Below the pieces are notes generated by a model, which was given only the letters and a program-made list of their open reading frames with translations, was not told where the DNA came from and ran no database searches. DNA of 64,000 nt from positions 7,750,001 through 7,814,000 of the forward strand of contig OX467090.1 in NCBI GenBank assembly GCA_950106755.1, in the 5' to 3' direction. Below are positions 33,909 to 45,841 of the stretch, one piece after another; within the stretch, counting starts at the first letter, position 1, and each line of letters opens with the position of its first letter. The DNA is from Climacium dendroides. Lineage: Eukaryota > Streptophyta > Bryopsida > Hypnales > Climaciaceae. The translations under genes were made by a program, and so were the position numbers.

Positions 33909-36177
33909 ATGGTGCAAGCATCGTCTTTCTCCTCCCGTGCCGAGGATGCACCTGCTGTCGAAGTTCCTGCGAAGGGCGCCGGTGTGCACGATTCGAAAGG
34001 TAAGCCTCCAGCCCTTCTGACGGCCCTTGTTTATCTGGCAAATGCTCTGTATGAGTGGAACCTGCCAAAGTCCAGCATCTTCTCAGTGCATTCTGCAGTT
34101 TAATTTGCCATGGAAAGTGCTTGCTTGTTGTTGTCGATCCGGAGAGGGCTGTGCGATGCCCTCCCAGTAGACTGCTGAAAGGGAGAAAGGGGAAGCCATC
34201 ATTTGGGGAGAGCACTGCACTGTACGGAAACCTCCGCCAGGAAATTTCTAATACATCTGCAGGCGGGTTTTGTTCGTAATGTCTGGTTACGCAGTTTTGC
34301 CTGCATAATTGGGCATTACGACTATTTCATCCAACATTCAAAAGTTCATCCCGAAAGTTCATAATGTATAGGACATTTCTTGGTTGTGGTTTATGTCAGG
34401 CAACGTTTCTTGTTGTTGGGTACTTTGTGAAATAAAGGACGTCCTTGTGGGTCCTTTATTTTGCGAAATGCCCTCCTCTTTGAGCATTGCCCTATTTTGC
34501 AAAATGCCCTCCTCCTTTGTTTCTGGTCCTGGGACTTCCCGGAGTATTTTTCCAATTCTTCACTTGTGTGTGGTTGCAACTACAACGCAAATGCAGGCTT
34601 TGCACAATAGCTTTTCACTAAAGAACATGGGATTATAGTAGCTGATTCATTTCCAACTATCACCCCATTTCCAATCTATAGGCTACTTTCTTTCCATGAA
34701 GTTGGGATTTCTTTATGAGAAGTTGAGGTGAAGTTCAAGGAGCAGTTGCAGCGCATTATGATTGGTTGTAAGGCTATCAATATTGCAACTAGCTATTGGT
34801 TGATTTTGCAATCAATCTATGGTCAGAAATTGAAAGGTCTACATCACCATTACATGTCAAAGAGAATCTTTCACTAAAAATTCATGATAATTATATTTTG
34901 TATAATAAAATTTTAGATAAATATACAATCCTTCCAAACTCTTTTAGTACAAGGAAGAAATTCCACACTCAAAAAAACTACGCTCCAAATATGCCTAATT
35001 GCTTAAGTGGTTGGAAATGAGTCAACTACCTTAGTCACTCCTCTTGTTTTGAGTCAATTTTGAAGACCCTAATATTTGATTTGACTTAGCTTGCTCAGGG
35101 ACCAAAAATGTGGAGTTCATGGATCCAATTTCATCAACCAAATTTGCATCCACAATGGATGATCAACTTCCTTCCTTGTTCTCCATGGCCATTGATGGCC
35201 TACCGCCTTTGCAGCAAGCCAAGTGCGTGGATGAGGCCGAAAAATGCTTGCACCAATATGTCAAGCACTATCCACATGTCATTTCCATGGAATCCTATTG
35301 TCGTGTAGGCCTTTCTGTAGCAAGCTACATACATCCTCGAGTAATCGACGTTGATCGGCTTGTAGCAATTTCTTTTAGTTATGCATTAATGTTCTTGATA
35401 GATGATCTTTTTTTCGACACCCCAGATGAGTTTTGTCTAGACCAGTACGGCATCAACCAAAGTGCATGTGGAAGCCCCGAAAACATTCAAGAATATCTCG
35501 ACCACTTGGGTGCAATTTTAAGTCAACAAGTGAAGCCAAGCAATTCTGCTCCCTTGATTGAGACCTTGATGTGGGAATCAGGGCGGGACATGTTGGAATT
35601 GTCTAACCCCGAATGGTTGGAGAATTATGTCACATGTGTCATAGAACACCACCACTCTAGTGTTGCTAGCCATGTGGACATTCTCCAAGGCCATAACTTA
35701 TACTTCAAAGACTTGGAATCATATGCTCTTATGCGTGCTGCAAATGTTGGTGGAAAATTTGTCCAAACGGCGATAGAGTTTGCCAACGATTCCTACATTC
35801 CAAGTATATTGAAGATGACTCCATACTTTGAAAATGTAACCAAGATAGTTTCCATCCATATCGGATTTGTAAATGATCTCCAATCATACCACAAGGAGAG
35901 CCTGATAGAAGAAAACCCTCGTAATTTGATCACTGTGATGATGGAATGTGAAGGGAAGCCTTTTGTCCAGACAGTGCACATGGCGATAGACTTGACAAAC
36001 ACATATGCTCGTGCGATCATGGATATGGAGGGTGAAGCTTGGCATCCCACATTGCAGAAGCACTTGCAGGATGTCAAAGATGTCATCGCTGGAAATATTT
36101 ACTTTGGTTGCATGGACTTGCGCTATCGGCAGCGTGATTCAGTTTTTCCTGAACTGAGAGACATGACTAGTAGTTGA
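33909..36177 (+). CDS. Terpene synthase B, MTPSL type, two exons
   Basis: Inverted paralogue of synthase A. Exon 1: ATG at 33909 to 33999, donor AAAG/GTAAGC. Exon 2: 35099-36177 after acceptor TTGCTCAG. The join is in phase and gives about 389 residues. Exon 2 has DDLFFD, NDLQSYHKE and an RY pair in family order. By my count it differs from A at about 32 residues, keeps five residues (VHMAI) that A lacks, and stops 14 codons earlier because a TGG is now TGA (36175-36177). A cysteine replaces an arginine at three places (after the EEAEK-like stretch, at SYC-R and just after DTPDEF). All metal-binding residues are present, so activity is possible, but the C-terminal loss might reduce it. If exon 1 is not used, an ATG at 35119 could start the protein. 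Confidence 0.8.
34000..35098 (+). other. Proposed intron of synthase B
   Basis: 1099 bp, GT...AG, phase 1, the same phase and position as in synthase A. Contains the hairpin module at 34276-34321, a self-similar GTCCTTTATTTTGCGAAATG/CCCTATTTTGCAAAATG block (34465-34515) and the block 34640-35040 shared with other synthase intron copies. Confidence 0.55.
34276..34321. other. Hairpin module, copy 3
   Basis: CGTAATGTCTGGTTACGCAG, loop TTTTG, then CTGCATAATTGGGCATTACG: a stem of about 20 bp with a few mismatches or G-T pairs. Confidence 0.6.
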
Positions 36178-36477
36178 AAAGTCCTTTCCTATGCTAAAGG
36201 GCCAAGGCTCTAGTTTGTTTGTCTTTTGTATTATTGGTGGTGCAATTTTGTCTACCAATGTATACTTTGATTACCTTTACTTCCTCAAAGGGATAGGACA
36301 CTATCCCTAAAAAAAATAGAATATTAATAAATGATGAACTACAAATTTGTCTTTAGATTATACTTTGAAGTTCATTTGGAATAATTTTTACTATTGTTGA
36401 TTGAAGAGAAGATGTATAGTATCACTAGTAAGAGCATTGGCTCTATTTGGTATGTTGTCAATGGCTACCTTTTTGTA

Positions 36478-36490
36478 TTAGAATAAAATT
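36478..36490 (+). terminator. Possible polyadenylation signal of synthase B
   Basis: AATAAA in GAATAAAATTGC about 305 bp after the stop. The left arm has the corresponding TTTTATTCC context at about 10240. A hint only; plant signals are degenerate. Confidence 0.3.
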
Positions 36491-36580
36491 GCTTCTTTTG
36501 TAACTAAAGAAAAAAAGATTGATGACCAATGAGACCCTTGGTTTTTAGGAAATTTTGGAAGAATCAGATTTATGCAACTT

Positions 36581-37850
36581 AAGGCTCTTTTGCACCTAGC
36601 ATTTGGTAACAAGGCTCTTGAATACATAATCCCTCTGACAAGATTGGAAGGTGCAGGTTGTATAGAAATATTTGTTTTCACTTGGTTTTTTAGTGGTTTG
36701 GCATAAGTGGGTTATTTTGAAGTTATCAATTGTTTAGACTTGGAGCATAATCTTTTGTGTTTTGTACATCAACTACCACTGCATTTCCTCTCCATAATCT
36801 TCATCCAAAAAAATCATCCATATCGTGAAGAAGAATATAAGCATCAACACCAATGGCAATTGACCATTTGCTACAATTGAATAAGTTTAATGGCAATATG
36901 AAGTGAACACTTCATTGACAATTGTGAGGTTATAGGATGGAGATGTCATTTTTATAATCAAATCCATTGTCCATCATAAACTTTCTATAAAGATATGGGA
37001 TAATTTGAAGATGAGAGCTTGAGCGCTCAATGCCAAAAAAGCTAAAATTGCATTTGGAGTAGAACGTTAGACCTCATTTAGGCATAGAAGAATACCTTTT
37101 TTCAAAAAAATTGAACTAGGAAAAGTTGGAAAATCAAGTTAAATTAAATTTCCAAAAATCTGTTTGTAATTTTGAAAATTTAATACAAAGTTATGAACAA
37201 ATTTTAGAGAGGAGTGTTTAAAAATATCAAGGAAAATGTCCCTTTGAACCCCTCTCTAAAGTTTGTTCATAACTTTTGATTGGAGGCTTTAAATATGTAA
37301 TTTTCTTTTTTGGTCGGGCCATTTGTGCAAATAAAAAAATAACTTATTTCAAAAACTAAAATTTGAAATTGGTTTTACAAATTTATATGTATGTGGAAAG
37401 ATCAGAATCATTCCATTTTGATTAATGAAATGAAAGTTATAAAAATCTCTACTCTAAATAAACTTTGAAATCCTTTATTCAACTCAATTTTCAATACTTT
37501 TGGAAATAAACAAAATCATAAGATACCAATTGTTTATTACACCATTACATCCATTGGCATTGAATGGCATTTTTCAATTCTATAACAAAATTCTTAACAA
37601 TTTAGTATTTTGAATCATTCTCTACTTCTTTCTACTTATTAAATTTCAACTCAAACCCTACATAACTTGAGGCCAAGTTATGGTTTCAAAGTAGAGGGTA
37701 GTATTATTAAATATTATTAAATTAAATATTTAAAATTTTCTTTTGAATTAAAATTAAAAATAAAGTAAAATTTACATAAAATCAAAGTAACATTAATATA
37801 TTTTAGGATTAATTAATAATTGTTGAAATAATTACAAATAATGAAAAAGG
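36581..37850. repeat. Flank with dispersed repeat family, copy c
   Basis: 37060-37280 resembles 4560-4960 in direct orientation (ACCTCATTTAGGCA). 37310-37600 is the inverse of 6330-6600, with long exact stretches such as TTTCAAATTTTAGTTTTTGA. 36581-37050 shows nothing recognisable. No gene. Confidence 0.55.
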
Positions 37851-38221
37851 TCAAATAGACAAGTTATTAATTAGACAAATGGGATATAATGAGTAAAAGA
37901 GTCAAATGGACATAAGTAGCCAGTACGTAGTGGCAGTAAAGACAAATAGTCATTGGTAAACCCGCCACCACTCCTCGATGTCCGCGGAATGGCAGTGGAA
38001 GACGGCAAATGACAGCTTTTTGACAAATTGACTCCCATTTTCTTCTACCCAGCTACACTCTATTATTTGGTTGTTAGTGTTGTTGCATGACAAATTGACA
38101 AGTAGCTTACTACATTCTTTGAGTAAAACTAAGAATTTGTGCTGAGAGCAACGCAAGAGTGTGTGAGTAAAGGGACTAGTGGACTTGAGTGCAAGCAAGC
38201 TAGCAAGAATCAAGGAAGCGC

Positions 38222-39635
38222 TGTCGTGATGTAGGCTGTTTACTATTTGAAATAGACATCTTGTTAGTTAAAAAATTAGTTGTTAGTATTGTGTGTTGTG
38301 AGTTGCTAGTGGTGGGGTATGTAAGTGTTAGGAGCCTTAGTCTTGACTATGTTGTTGCCGGTTGATAACCGGTTGTTAGTAGTTGATACTAGGGTAGTGG
38401 AGTTAGGGTTAGGGTTAGTTGGCGGTTAGTCGGCGGAGTTTGTGGTGGCTACTTGAGGCAAGGGTTGGTCCTTGGATTTCTCTTTTTTTTTCTTGTCTCT
38501 TGGAGGGTTGGAGGAGGTGGAGGTACTTGAGTGAGTTGTGTTGTTGTTATGGGGAGTTCATTTGAAGTAAATTATTGATTTGGGGAGCTTTTGTGTAACA
38601 TTTTGCAAGAATATTGGTTGAGTGTTATATTTTGGATCTGGGCTTTTGAAGAGTTGATACATAAGGGTGTTAAGTTTCAAATTTAGATCTACTATGGAGA
38701 AAAAGTTATGAGGCGTTGAAGTGGAGGTGTTTGGATTTCAAGGTAGCCAAGGAGGGTATATTGAGGAGTGTCATTCTTATTGGATTTTTGTGATATGAAC
38801 GTGAAACTTGGAGGGTACTCTTCTTATCTTATTTTTTACTTTGTGCCAAAAATGTATCTTCAATGGACTTAAGATATAAGAGTTATGTACAAAATACAAC
38901 CGGGGTGTGGAGGTAGTGAAAGTTTAGAAAGTAAGTATTGAGGTAATGTCCACCAAAGTTGGAAAGTATCTTGGATTGAGTTGAAAGTTGATATAAGAGT
39001 ATTTAAGTAGTTGATCTACAATGTGGAAAAGTTTCAAGTCATTTGGAACTACTGTCCAATAGTTATGCTAGATTAAAGTTAGGTATGAGAGTTTAGGGAA
39101 ATTTGATAAGGGTTAGGAAGTTAGTATTGGGATAATGTCCACCAAAGTTGTACAATATCTTAGATTGAGTTGAAAGTTGGTATGGAAGTATTTAAGTGGT
39201 TGATCTACAATGTGAAAAAGTTTCAAGTCATTTGGAACTATTGTCCAATAGTTATGGTAGATCAAAGTTAGGTATGAGAGTTTAGGGAAATTTCACAAGG
39301 GTTAGAAAGTCAGTATTGGGGTAATGTCCATTAAAGTTGGACAGTATCTTGGATTGAGTTGAAATTTGGTATGGAAGTATTTAAGTAGATGATCTATAAT
39401 ATGGAAAAGTTTCAAATTATTTGAAACTACTGTCCAATAGTTATGCTAGATCAAAGCTAGATATGGCAACTTCTAGGTTATTGAAGGAATTATAGGATAG
39501 GGATTTGGGAATATAGGGACCTTGAAGGTAGGGTTATGATTATTTAGGGTGTTAGCGAGATTATTGATGTATACAAAGCACTTTCACAGCAAAAACTCAG
39601 TGCTATTCCAAACCTAATCACAAAACCTTGTGACA
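38222..39635 (+). repeat. Probable solo LTR, copy 2 (1.4 kb)
   Basis: Same family as 27474-28484: starts TGTCGTGATGTAGGC, ends CCTTGTGACA. GCGC occurs on both sides (38218-38221 and 39638-39641, two bases beyond the expected end). It is longer than copy 1 because of an internal tandem repeat. It interrupts the motif array. Confidence 0.6.
38926..39480. repeat. Tandem repeat of about 188 bp, three copies
   Basis: Units begin near 38929, 39120 and 39308 with RGTATTGRGRTAATGTCCA and include GTATCTTGGATTGAGTTGAA and GTCCAATAGTTATG. The related solo LTR at 27474-28484 has a single unit. Confidence 0.8.
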
Positions 39636-42269
39636 ACGCGCGGACAAATTGACGTAGGAGAAAGCTGCGGTTGATGTTGGTAAGAGTAAGAGTAAGAGTA
39701 AGACTCATCGTTGCAATAATTTTTTTCAATTGATCGAAGATTAGAAGAAGATTAAAACCACTGATTCAATTTGACTGTTGTAAGTTCTTAAAGTTGAGAA
39801 TTCTGTACAATTGACGATTAGGGTTGTAGACAATTAAGCACATGAGCGTTTCTAGAATCCGTGAGTGTATAAGTAGAAGAAGAATCAAATCGACGAATGG
39901 AGTGAGGAATGCTGCCTTTGCAGAAGTTTAATAGACAAATGTTGCCAAAGAATGAGTTTTGGTGCTCATATTGACTGACTTGAGTGACTACAAAAGCAAA
40001 CAAACAACTTGACTTAGAGGAAGAGGACAATTAATTGACTGTTTAAACAACAGAGTAGACAAATTGTCAAGGTAAGTTCCAATATTTCAAGAAAGAAGTT
40101 GATGTGGTAATCTTGTGAAAACAAATGTTTTTGAAGTGGCTAATGCAGGAAGCAAAGACAAATAGTCGCGGAAGTTAGTCTTGTCCTCAATTATAAGACT
40201 CATATTTTGAGAGAACATGATAAAATCACCAATGTCAAGAAAATGTAGATTTTTTTGTTGTGATATTTGGTCTAATAGTGTTGAGCGGAGAAAGATTTAA
40301 GTCTAATAGACAAGAAAAGAGACAAGAATTGTAAAGATTAGGTTAAATAGATTGAGATTTCAGTCTAATTGACGAGTGATTGAGGTATGAGAAGAAACCA
40401 GTCTCAAAAGAACTATGATAAATCATTAATTAGGGTTTAAGAGTGAATTCTTAATCTTATTTTGTCATTCAACAAGTCTAATAGTCTTTCTTGTGCCGAG
40501 AGAAAGTGAGGTTTTGGTCTAATGGATGTGAGAGGAACAAAAACAGTGAGGAAATTAGGTCAAATAAATCGAAGAAATAGTCAAATGGACAAGTGGTCTA
40601 AATATTTAAAAGACCAATGATAAAAGAAATATGATAAAATTATTGTTCATAATTAAGAGTGATTTTCTATCTTCACTTTAGTATTCAGTCTAATAGTCCC
40701 TCCAGTCTTGCAAATGCTATTTCTTTTCAAAAAAGAGTGAGGAAATTAGTTGGAGGAATCCTAAGTAATGATACTAAGTCTAATTTTCAGAAGAGGATTG
40801 ATGCTGGAAGCCTTGCAAAAGAAGAAGAATTAGACTAATTGTCATCTCTCATATAGGTTAGTAAGGAAAATATAATGAGAGAACATGATAATAATTAAGG
40901 GAATTGTTGAGTAGATTGTGAGGCTTTAGATCTCAAACTATTTCTCAAAATGTAGAAGAAGTTTTGGACAAATGGACGAATTAAAAGAAAAAGCGTTGTA
41001 TTGAAGCATTTGCAGAGTGAACTTTAGACTGACTAATTGTCATACTCATTCTATAGAGTGGAAGCAATTACTGGACAAATTATTGCTAAGAGTAGAAGAC
41101 AAATTGACAGCTTATTGAGTGGTGAGTATTACCGATACAATTGATGAATGTTTTCTATTCCTTGAGTGATTGTAAGATAAATAGATATGGAAGCTGAAAA
41201 CTTTAAAACTAATAATAGATGATTGAAATTGGATACAAGTCAAATAGTCTGAACCTCCTATTGGTAACTGGTAAGCTGAGAGAACATGATAATATTGAAG
41301 AGAATGGATTAAATTTTCAGTCTAATTGCCGAGTGATAAAAAAAGGCCAATTAACTTCACTCCTTGAATTAAGAGCACAATCTGGTGAGCTGAGAGAACA
41401 TGATAACAAATTGAGTGAAATAGTTGTGTTTTCATTTTGACTGCCTAGTCCAATTGCCTATGTTTAAGAGTGATGTGAAAAGCATTCGATAAGTCAAATA
41501 GTCTGATTTTATTGTAAGGAAAATATAATGAGAGAACATAATAAATAAGAGTGAACTCTATCTATTTGCCGAGTGATATTGTTGACAAATAGTCTGGATA
41601 AATTGTCATGGAGGTAGTAATGAAAACTTGGTGTAGGGAAGAAATCGATTAAGAATTGGTTGAAATATTTTATCTTAGTCTTTATTATTGGTCGAACTGA
41701 TTCTTACCTATTGTTCTTTATCAAAAAGGCTATTAAGTCTAATTGACAAATAGGGAGAAGTGGAGCAAGAAGTTAGAAGTCAAATTGTCAGAGAGCTTTA
41801 GTGAGGCTATTGTTTGGACGAGTTGACAAAAGAAATTTTAATTAAAAGATAGTCCAAGATAAAATTAGTTTGCTGAGTGAAAGGGTCAACTTGTCAAATA
41901 GCTCGAGTATTCCATTAACCTCTAAATTAGAGTGTGATAGCATCAAAAATTAAATTTCTTAGTTCTTTTATATTTCTTTTCAGTTTTCATTCTTTTAAGT
42001 CTATTAGCTTGAGTATGTTTTGAGATTGATGAAAGGAACTAATAGACAGGATAAGGAGGGATTGAGAAGAAAGAAGAATGAGATGATTAAGGTTTCAAAG
42101 AAACCGCAGTCTAATAGACTGTGGGAATATACAAATTATTCAAGACTAGTTGACTGGGAGATCGCACTATGATGGCACCAAGCAGTTTGACCGTGATTTC
42201 TATACCTCTTTACGAGCTATCCAATTAGATGATGAAGTTTCCAATGATGCAGAATAGAGTCAAATTACA

Positions 42270-43770
42270 AGAGGCAAGAATGTAAGATTATATTCACCGT
42301 ACTTGGAAGCAACCGGATGTTGATCAAGTTAGACAATTTGTTCAATCTTCTGAGTATGGGATGACTGACAAGATTGAGGTGAATGGAGGACATGTTCAAT
42401 TTGACCCAACAAATGTGGCGAAACTTCTGTAGCTGCCGATGGAAGGGGACAAGGGGTTGAATTAACAAATGTGGGGACACCTACAGAGGTAGATATTGTG
42501 GAGATTTATGGAGAGAAAAAAGTCCAAAAAGACAAAGTAAGGATGGGATCTAACAAAGGCAATCCCACCCATGAAAGATTGGCTTATATTTGTAAACCAA
42601 CGCTTATTTTTGGCACCAAAAGCCCATTTTGTATTAGACTAGGCATTCAAGGTTGGATTGACAACTTGACAAAGAGTACAATATAATTGGGGTCAAATTG
42701 TTTATGATCACGTAAAGCTTGAGATAAAGATGAAGAAGGCATGGAATCCTATGTCCCTAGTTGGAGCTACTTATATTACCTTGATGGGGAAGCCATTTCC
42801 TAAAGTCAATTTGTTTGTGGCTTCTATAGCCGCAAAGACATCCTCTGAGTTGCCTACTACTAAGATTACTGGATTGAAGACTTTGGAAGAGAAGAAAGGA
42901 AGAAGACCACGAAAAAGCAAAAAGCAGTAGCAGAAGTATCAACGAAAGGCAAGGAGACTAGTTCATCAGAACCAAAGGTGCCATCACCACCAGAGTCTAT
43001 TCCACCTACCTATAATCCACCATCAATATTGACGAAGCCTACTGGAGAGACGCAGAAGATTCACCAGCTCTATCACCGGTTAGTGAAGAAGTATAAGTTA
43101 TTCCAGCAGCAAGATCAGTCAAGTAGGCTGTAGGCAAAGATTCCATGAAGCGGCAAACACGAGAGGCAACTTTATAAGCTAAGTTGAACCAATCATCTGC
43201 GGAAAAAAACAAATCAACAAAGTTCCTTAAAGAAAAAAAGGCAAGACTAATTGACTTGGAGCGGACAGCGGCGGTAGAGAGGGACAAATGGACAAAGGAG
43301 AAAGCTACATTGGAGGCCCGAGTACAGCAGTGGGAGGAGCAAGCCAAAGATTATAAACTCCAAGCTGAAGAATATGATAAAAAGAATTTGGATTATATTG
43401 AGTTAATGAGGAGTGACCAAGTCGTTAGGGAGAAGTTGAAGTTAAGTAATGAAGGCTATACTATCTTAAGGAAGGAAAACCAAGCACTTACAAAGGAATT
43501 GCCGAACTAGAGTAGCTGAAGATGGACTATAGGCGAGAAGCCGAGAGAGGACTAAGCTGAAGTACTAGGAGCCGGAAGGGTTTGAACCAGAGCTACAAAT
43601 CCCGGTACCACAAAATGGCTCTCCTAGAATGTTACAACTCTAGGTTGATATTAGGATTTTAGTGGAGTCAAATGGCGAAGCCCAGGAGAAAGTGGCTACA
43701 CTTCAACAATGGATTGACAACTTGCGGACAACTTTGTGGTAGCACCAGGTCAAATTGCCACCCTCATATT
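42270..43770 (+). pseudogene. Decayed ORF of an older element (putative plant transposon protein type)
   Basis: Fragmented plus-strand frames: an HRTWKQPDVDQVRQFVQ segment near 42300, NWGQIVYDHVKLEI near 42690, then a charged coiled coil at 43184-43510 (ERDKWTKEKATLEARVQQW). The order of a W/G-rich domain, an NWG-type segment and a coiled coil matches the LTR-encoded protein at 47023-48972 and the relic at 58048-59786, so I infer a distant homologue. It has many stops. It is cut by the LINE at 43826-43835 and resumes at 55790. Whether it also sits in an LTR cannot be told. Confidence 0.45.
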
Positions 43771-44638
43771 CCTTGTACCACTCTTATGAGCTGCAGAGAG
43801 ATGTATTTTTGGAGATGATTGATCAAGCAAAGGTGACAATCATTCTCACCTTCTCTCGTGGCTTGGGTCGCTCCGCTCGGTGGTGGCGCTTAGGACACTC
43901 TGGGTCGATCTGGTCCGTTTTCTGGCTATTTTTTAGTTGTTGTTTTTTTGCAATTTCGAGGAGAATCAGTCATAGGGTGGAGGCTCCACCTCCAGCTTGC
44001 AAGTAGGCCGTGGCAATAGCAAGAAAACAGAAGAGAGATAGTTCTTCCAGTCTGATAGGGACGACAATGAGTGACGATAGAGGGAATCCAGATCCTAACG
44101 TGTGTTTAATCTAGCTTGAGCAAGGTGCTCCTGTAAGGATCCCGTAGCACTAGGCGAGAGAAAATCACGACAGCTAGAAAATCCGAAGAAGCACAATTGC
44201 TAGACCCCCCCTTCTGGCGGCGGCCTAAAACCCTAGATCCGTGACAGTTCCCAAACAATACGGGATCGCTGTTACCTGCATTGTGGTTGTTTAGACGCTT
44301 TAGACTCGTAAGAGAGGTTTAGATTGAGAATTGATGTGTTCTGAAATTAGTTTTTAAGAAAACGGAGAGGGATCGAGGCTGCTATCCAACTCCAAGGACG
44401 GCGGAAAACCCTAGTGAGAATTGCGGAGTTGGGCTACTGGGACGCCAAGATTTCTGCTAGGAATCTCAGTGCGAGGAGCATGTAGAAGGCTGGACAACTT
44501 CTGGATTTGCAAGGCGATGGATGGGCGTCAGAAGCGGGTCCTCGCCAGAAGACGACGGGGAAGCATGCAGGCCATGCAAACCCTAATTTACTGGGTCCAA
44601 ACGAGAAGACTCCGCAGATCGACAAGGAATAGAAACTC

Positions 44639-45841
44639 TTGGCGGAGATATTGCCGGAACAGATAGAGGAAATTAAAAAGCTTCAGATAGAACTTAAAAA
44701 GGTAGTGTTGGGCAAAATCTTGGGCACTTCGCTAGGATTTGGGGTTCTTAACAAGTTTCTGAATGACAGGCTGAAAGACCAGTTCGAGTCACTACAGATC
44801 CTCTCAAGAGGCTTCTTTTGATTTGGCTTCAAGCACGCAGATGCAGCATTACGCTGTATAGAGTTGGATAGACTTGATCTCAGAGGAAGAACGATCCGAT
44901 TCTTCCCTTGGACCGAAGGTTTTATATCGGAGACACCGCCTCTTGAACTACAGTCCGGTATAGTAGTGAGGGTCCAGTTCCCGGACCTCTGCTCGATATT
45001 TCAGACACCGAACTGGTTGGGGAAGTTCGCAGCCTTAATAGGCGATGTAAGTGAGATAGAAAAACTGGAGACAGCTTGCAAAAGGCTGGCGGGTCCGATT
45101 ATTACGGTTAGAGTCTCGGACATCAAGAAGTTATTGGGATTCGTCAGAGTCCTGACTGTGGAGAATGGAGACATAGTGTACACGGATTAGGCGGTGAGCT
45201 ACTCTGGTTTGCCAAATCAATGCAATAGGTGTAGACAATTTGGACATCTGTTCAAGGAATGCCTGTTAAACAAGAAACGGCCAGGATCGTTAAAGCAAGG
45301 AATTCGCAAGGAGGGTACAGAAGCGGATAAGGAGGAAGAGAATTTTATGACAAAAGACGACTTCAAGGTGGTCAAGAAGAAGAAGCAGAAAAAGACCTAC
45401 GGAGATGGAGAGATGCTGAAAATCCAGAATTCAGAAGGGGAAGGAATTCCTCGGAGGGAGATTCAATCTCGGAACGTGACAGAGCCGGTATGGAGAAGCG
45501 AGATAGGACAACAGGGGTTGATGACGTCCCCAGAATTGGAGCCGCAAGATGGGAACATAGATTCCGACCAGAAGTTGGCATATTCAGTCTAGCAACTGGA
45601 GACAAGATTGACATCACAAAAGAAGGTCAATCGGCAGCAAAGTCCGGATGAGGTGAGTACTCTGAAGCTGGATCGCTGTGAGAGTCCTTCAGTCGTGCAG
45701 GTTGAGGGCAAAACGGAAGAAAATCAGACATGTCCGGAACAACAACAGTCACGGAGTAGAACAGAACGGCAGAAGAGTGGCGATGGAGTAGGACTAGGGG
45801 GGACAATACTCTCCTCGGCTCCAACAACTCGAAAGACACAG
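44639..45841 (+). pseudogene. LINE ORF1, first part (broken)
   Basis: One frame (44639, 44864, 45194 and 45608 segments) interrupted by nonsense codons. 44864-45190 resembles the DUF4283-type fold (DRLDLRGRTIRFFPW, VRVSDIKKLLGFVRV), followed by the CCHC knuckle CNRCRQFGHLFKEC at about 45224 and a basic KKKKQKK stretch. It probably binds the element RNA. The LTR insertion at 45842 splits it; after excision of insertion plus duplication (3566 bp) the frame continues correctly into 49408. Confidence 0.75.

Larger units (their letters stand above)
28810..36580 (-). repeat. Right arm of the large palindrome
   Basis: Inverse of 10050-27236 without the Copia element and the two left-arm blocks. It has small insertions of its own, for example about 190 bp net near 31380-31700. 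It carries synthase B on plus and ends near 36580. Confidence 0.85.
37850..42180 (+). repeat. Array of an 11-bp quasi-palindromic motif
   Basis: More than 25 occurrences of GWCWAATWGWC-like words (W is A or T): GACAAATAGTC at about 37940, 40157 and 41584, GACAAATTGAC at about 38021, 38088, 39642 and 41098, GTCTAATAGTC at 40476 and 40688, GTCTAATAGAC near 42110, GTCAAATAGTC near 41242 and 41495. Spacing is irregular. The words continue, less densely, into 43240-43750 and 55790-56230. No open frame explains them. A solo LTR (38222-39635) interrupts the array. Confidence 0.65.

Noticed and set aside
38400..38425. Telomere-like GTTAGGG run
   Set aside because: Only two to three units, inside a solo LTR, with a similar diverged stretch in the related LTR at 27655; not an interstitial telomere.
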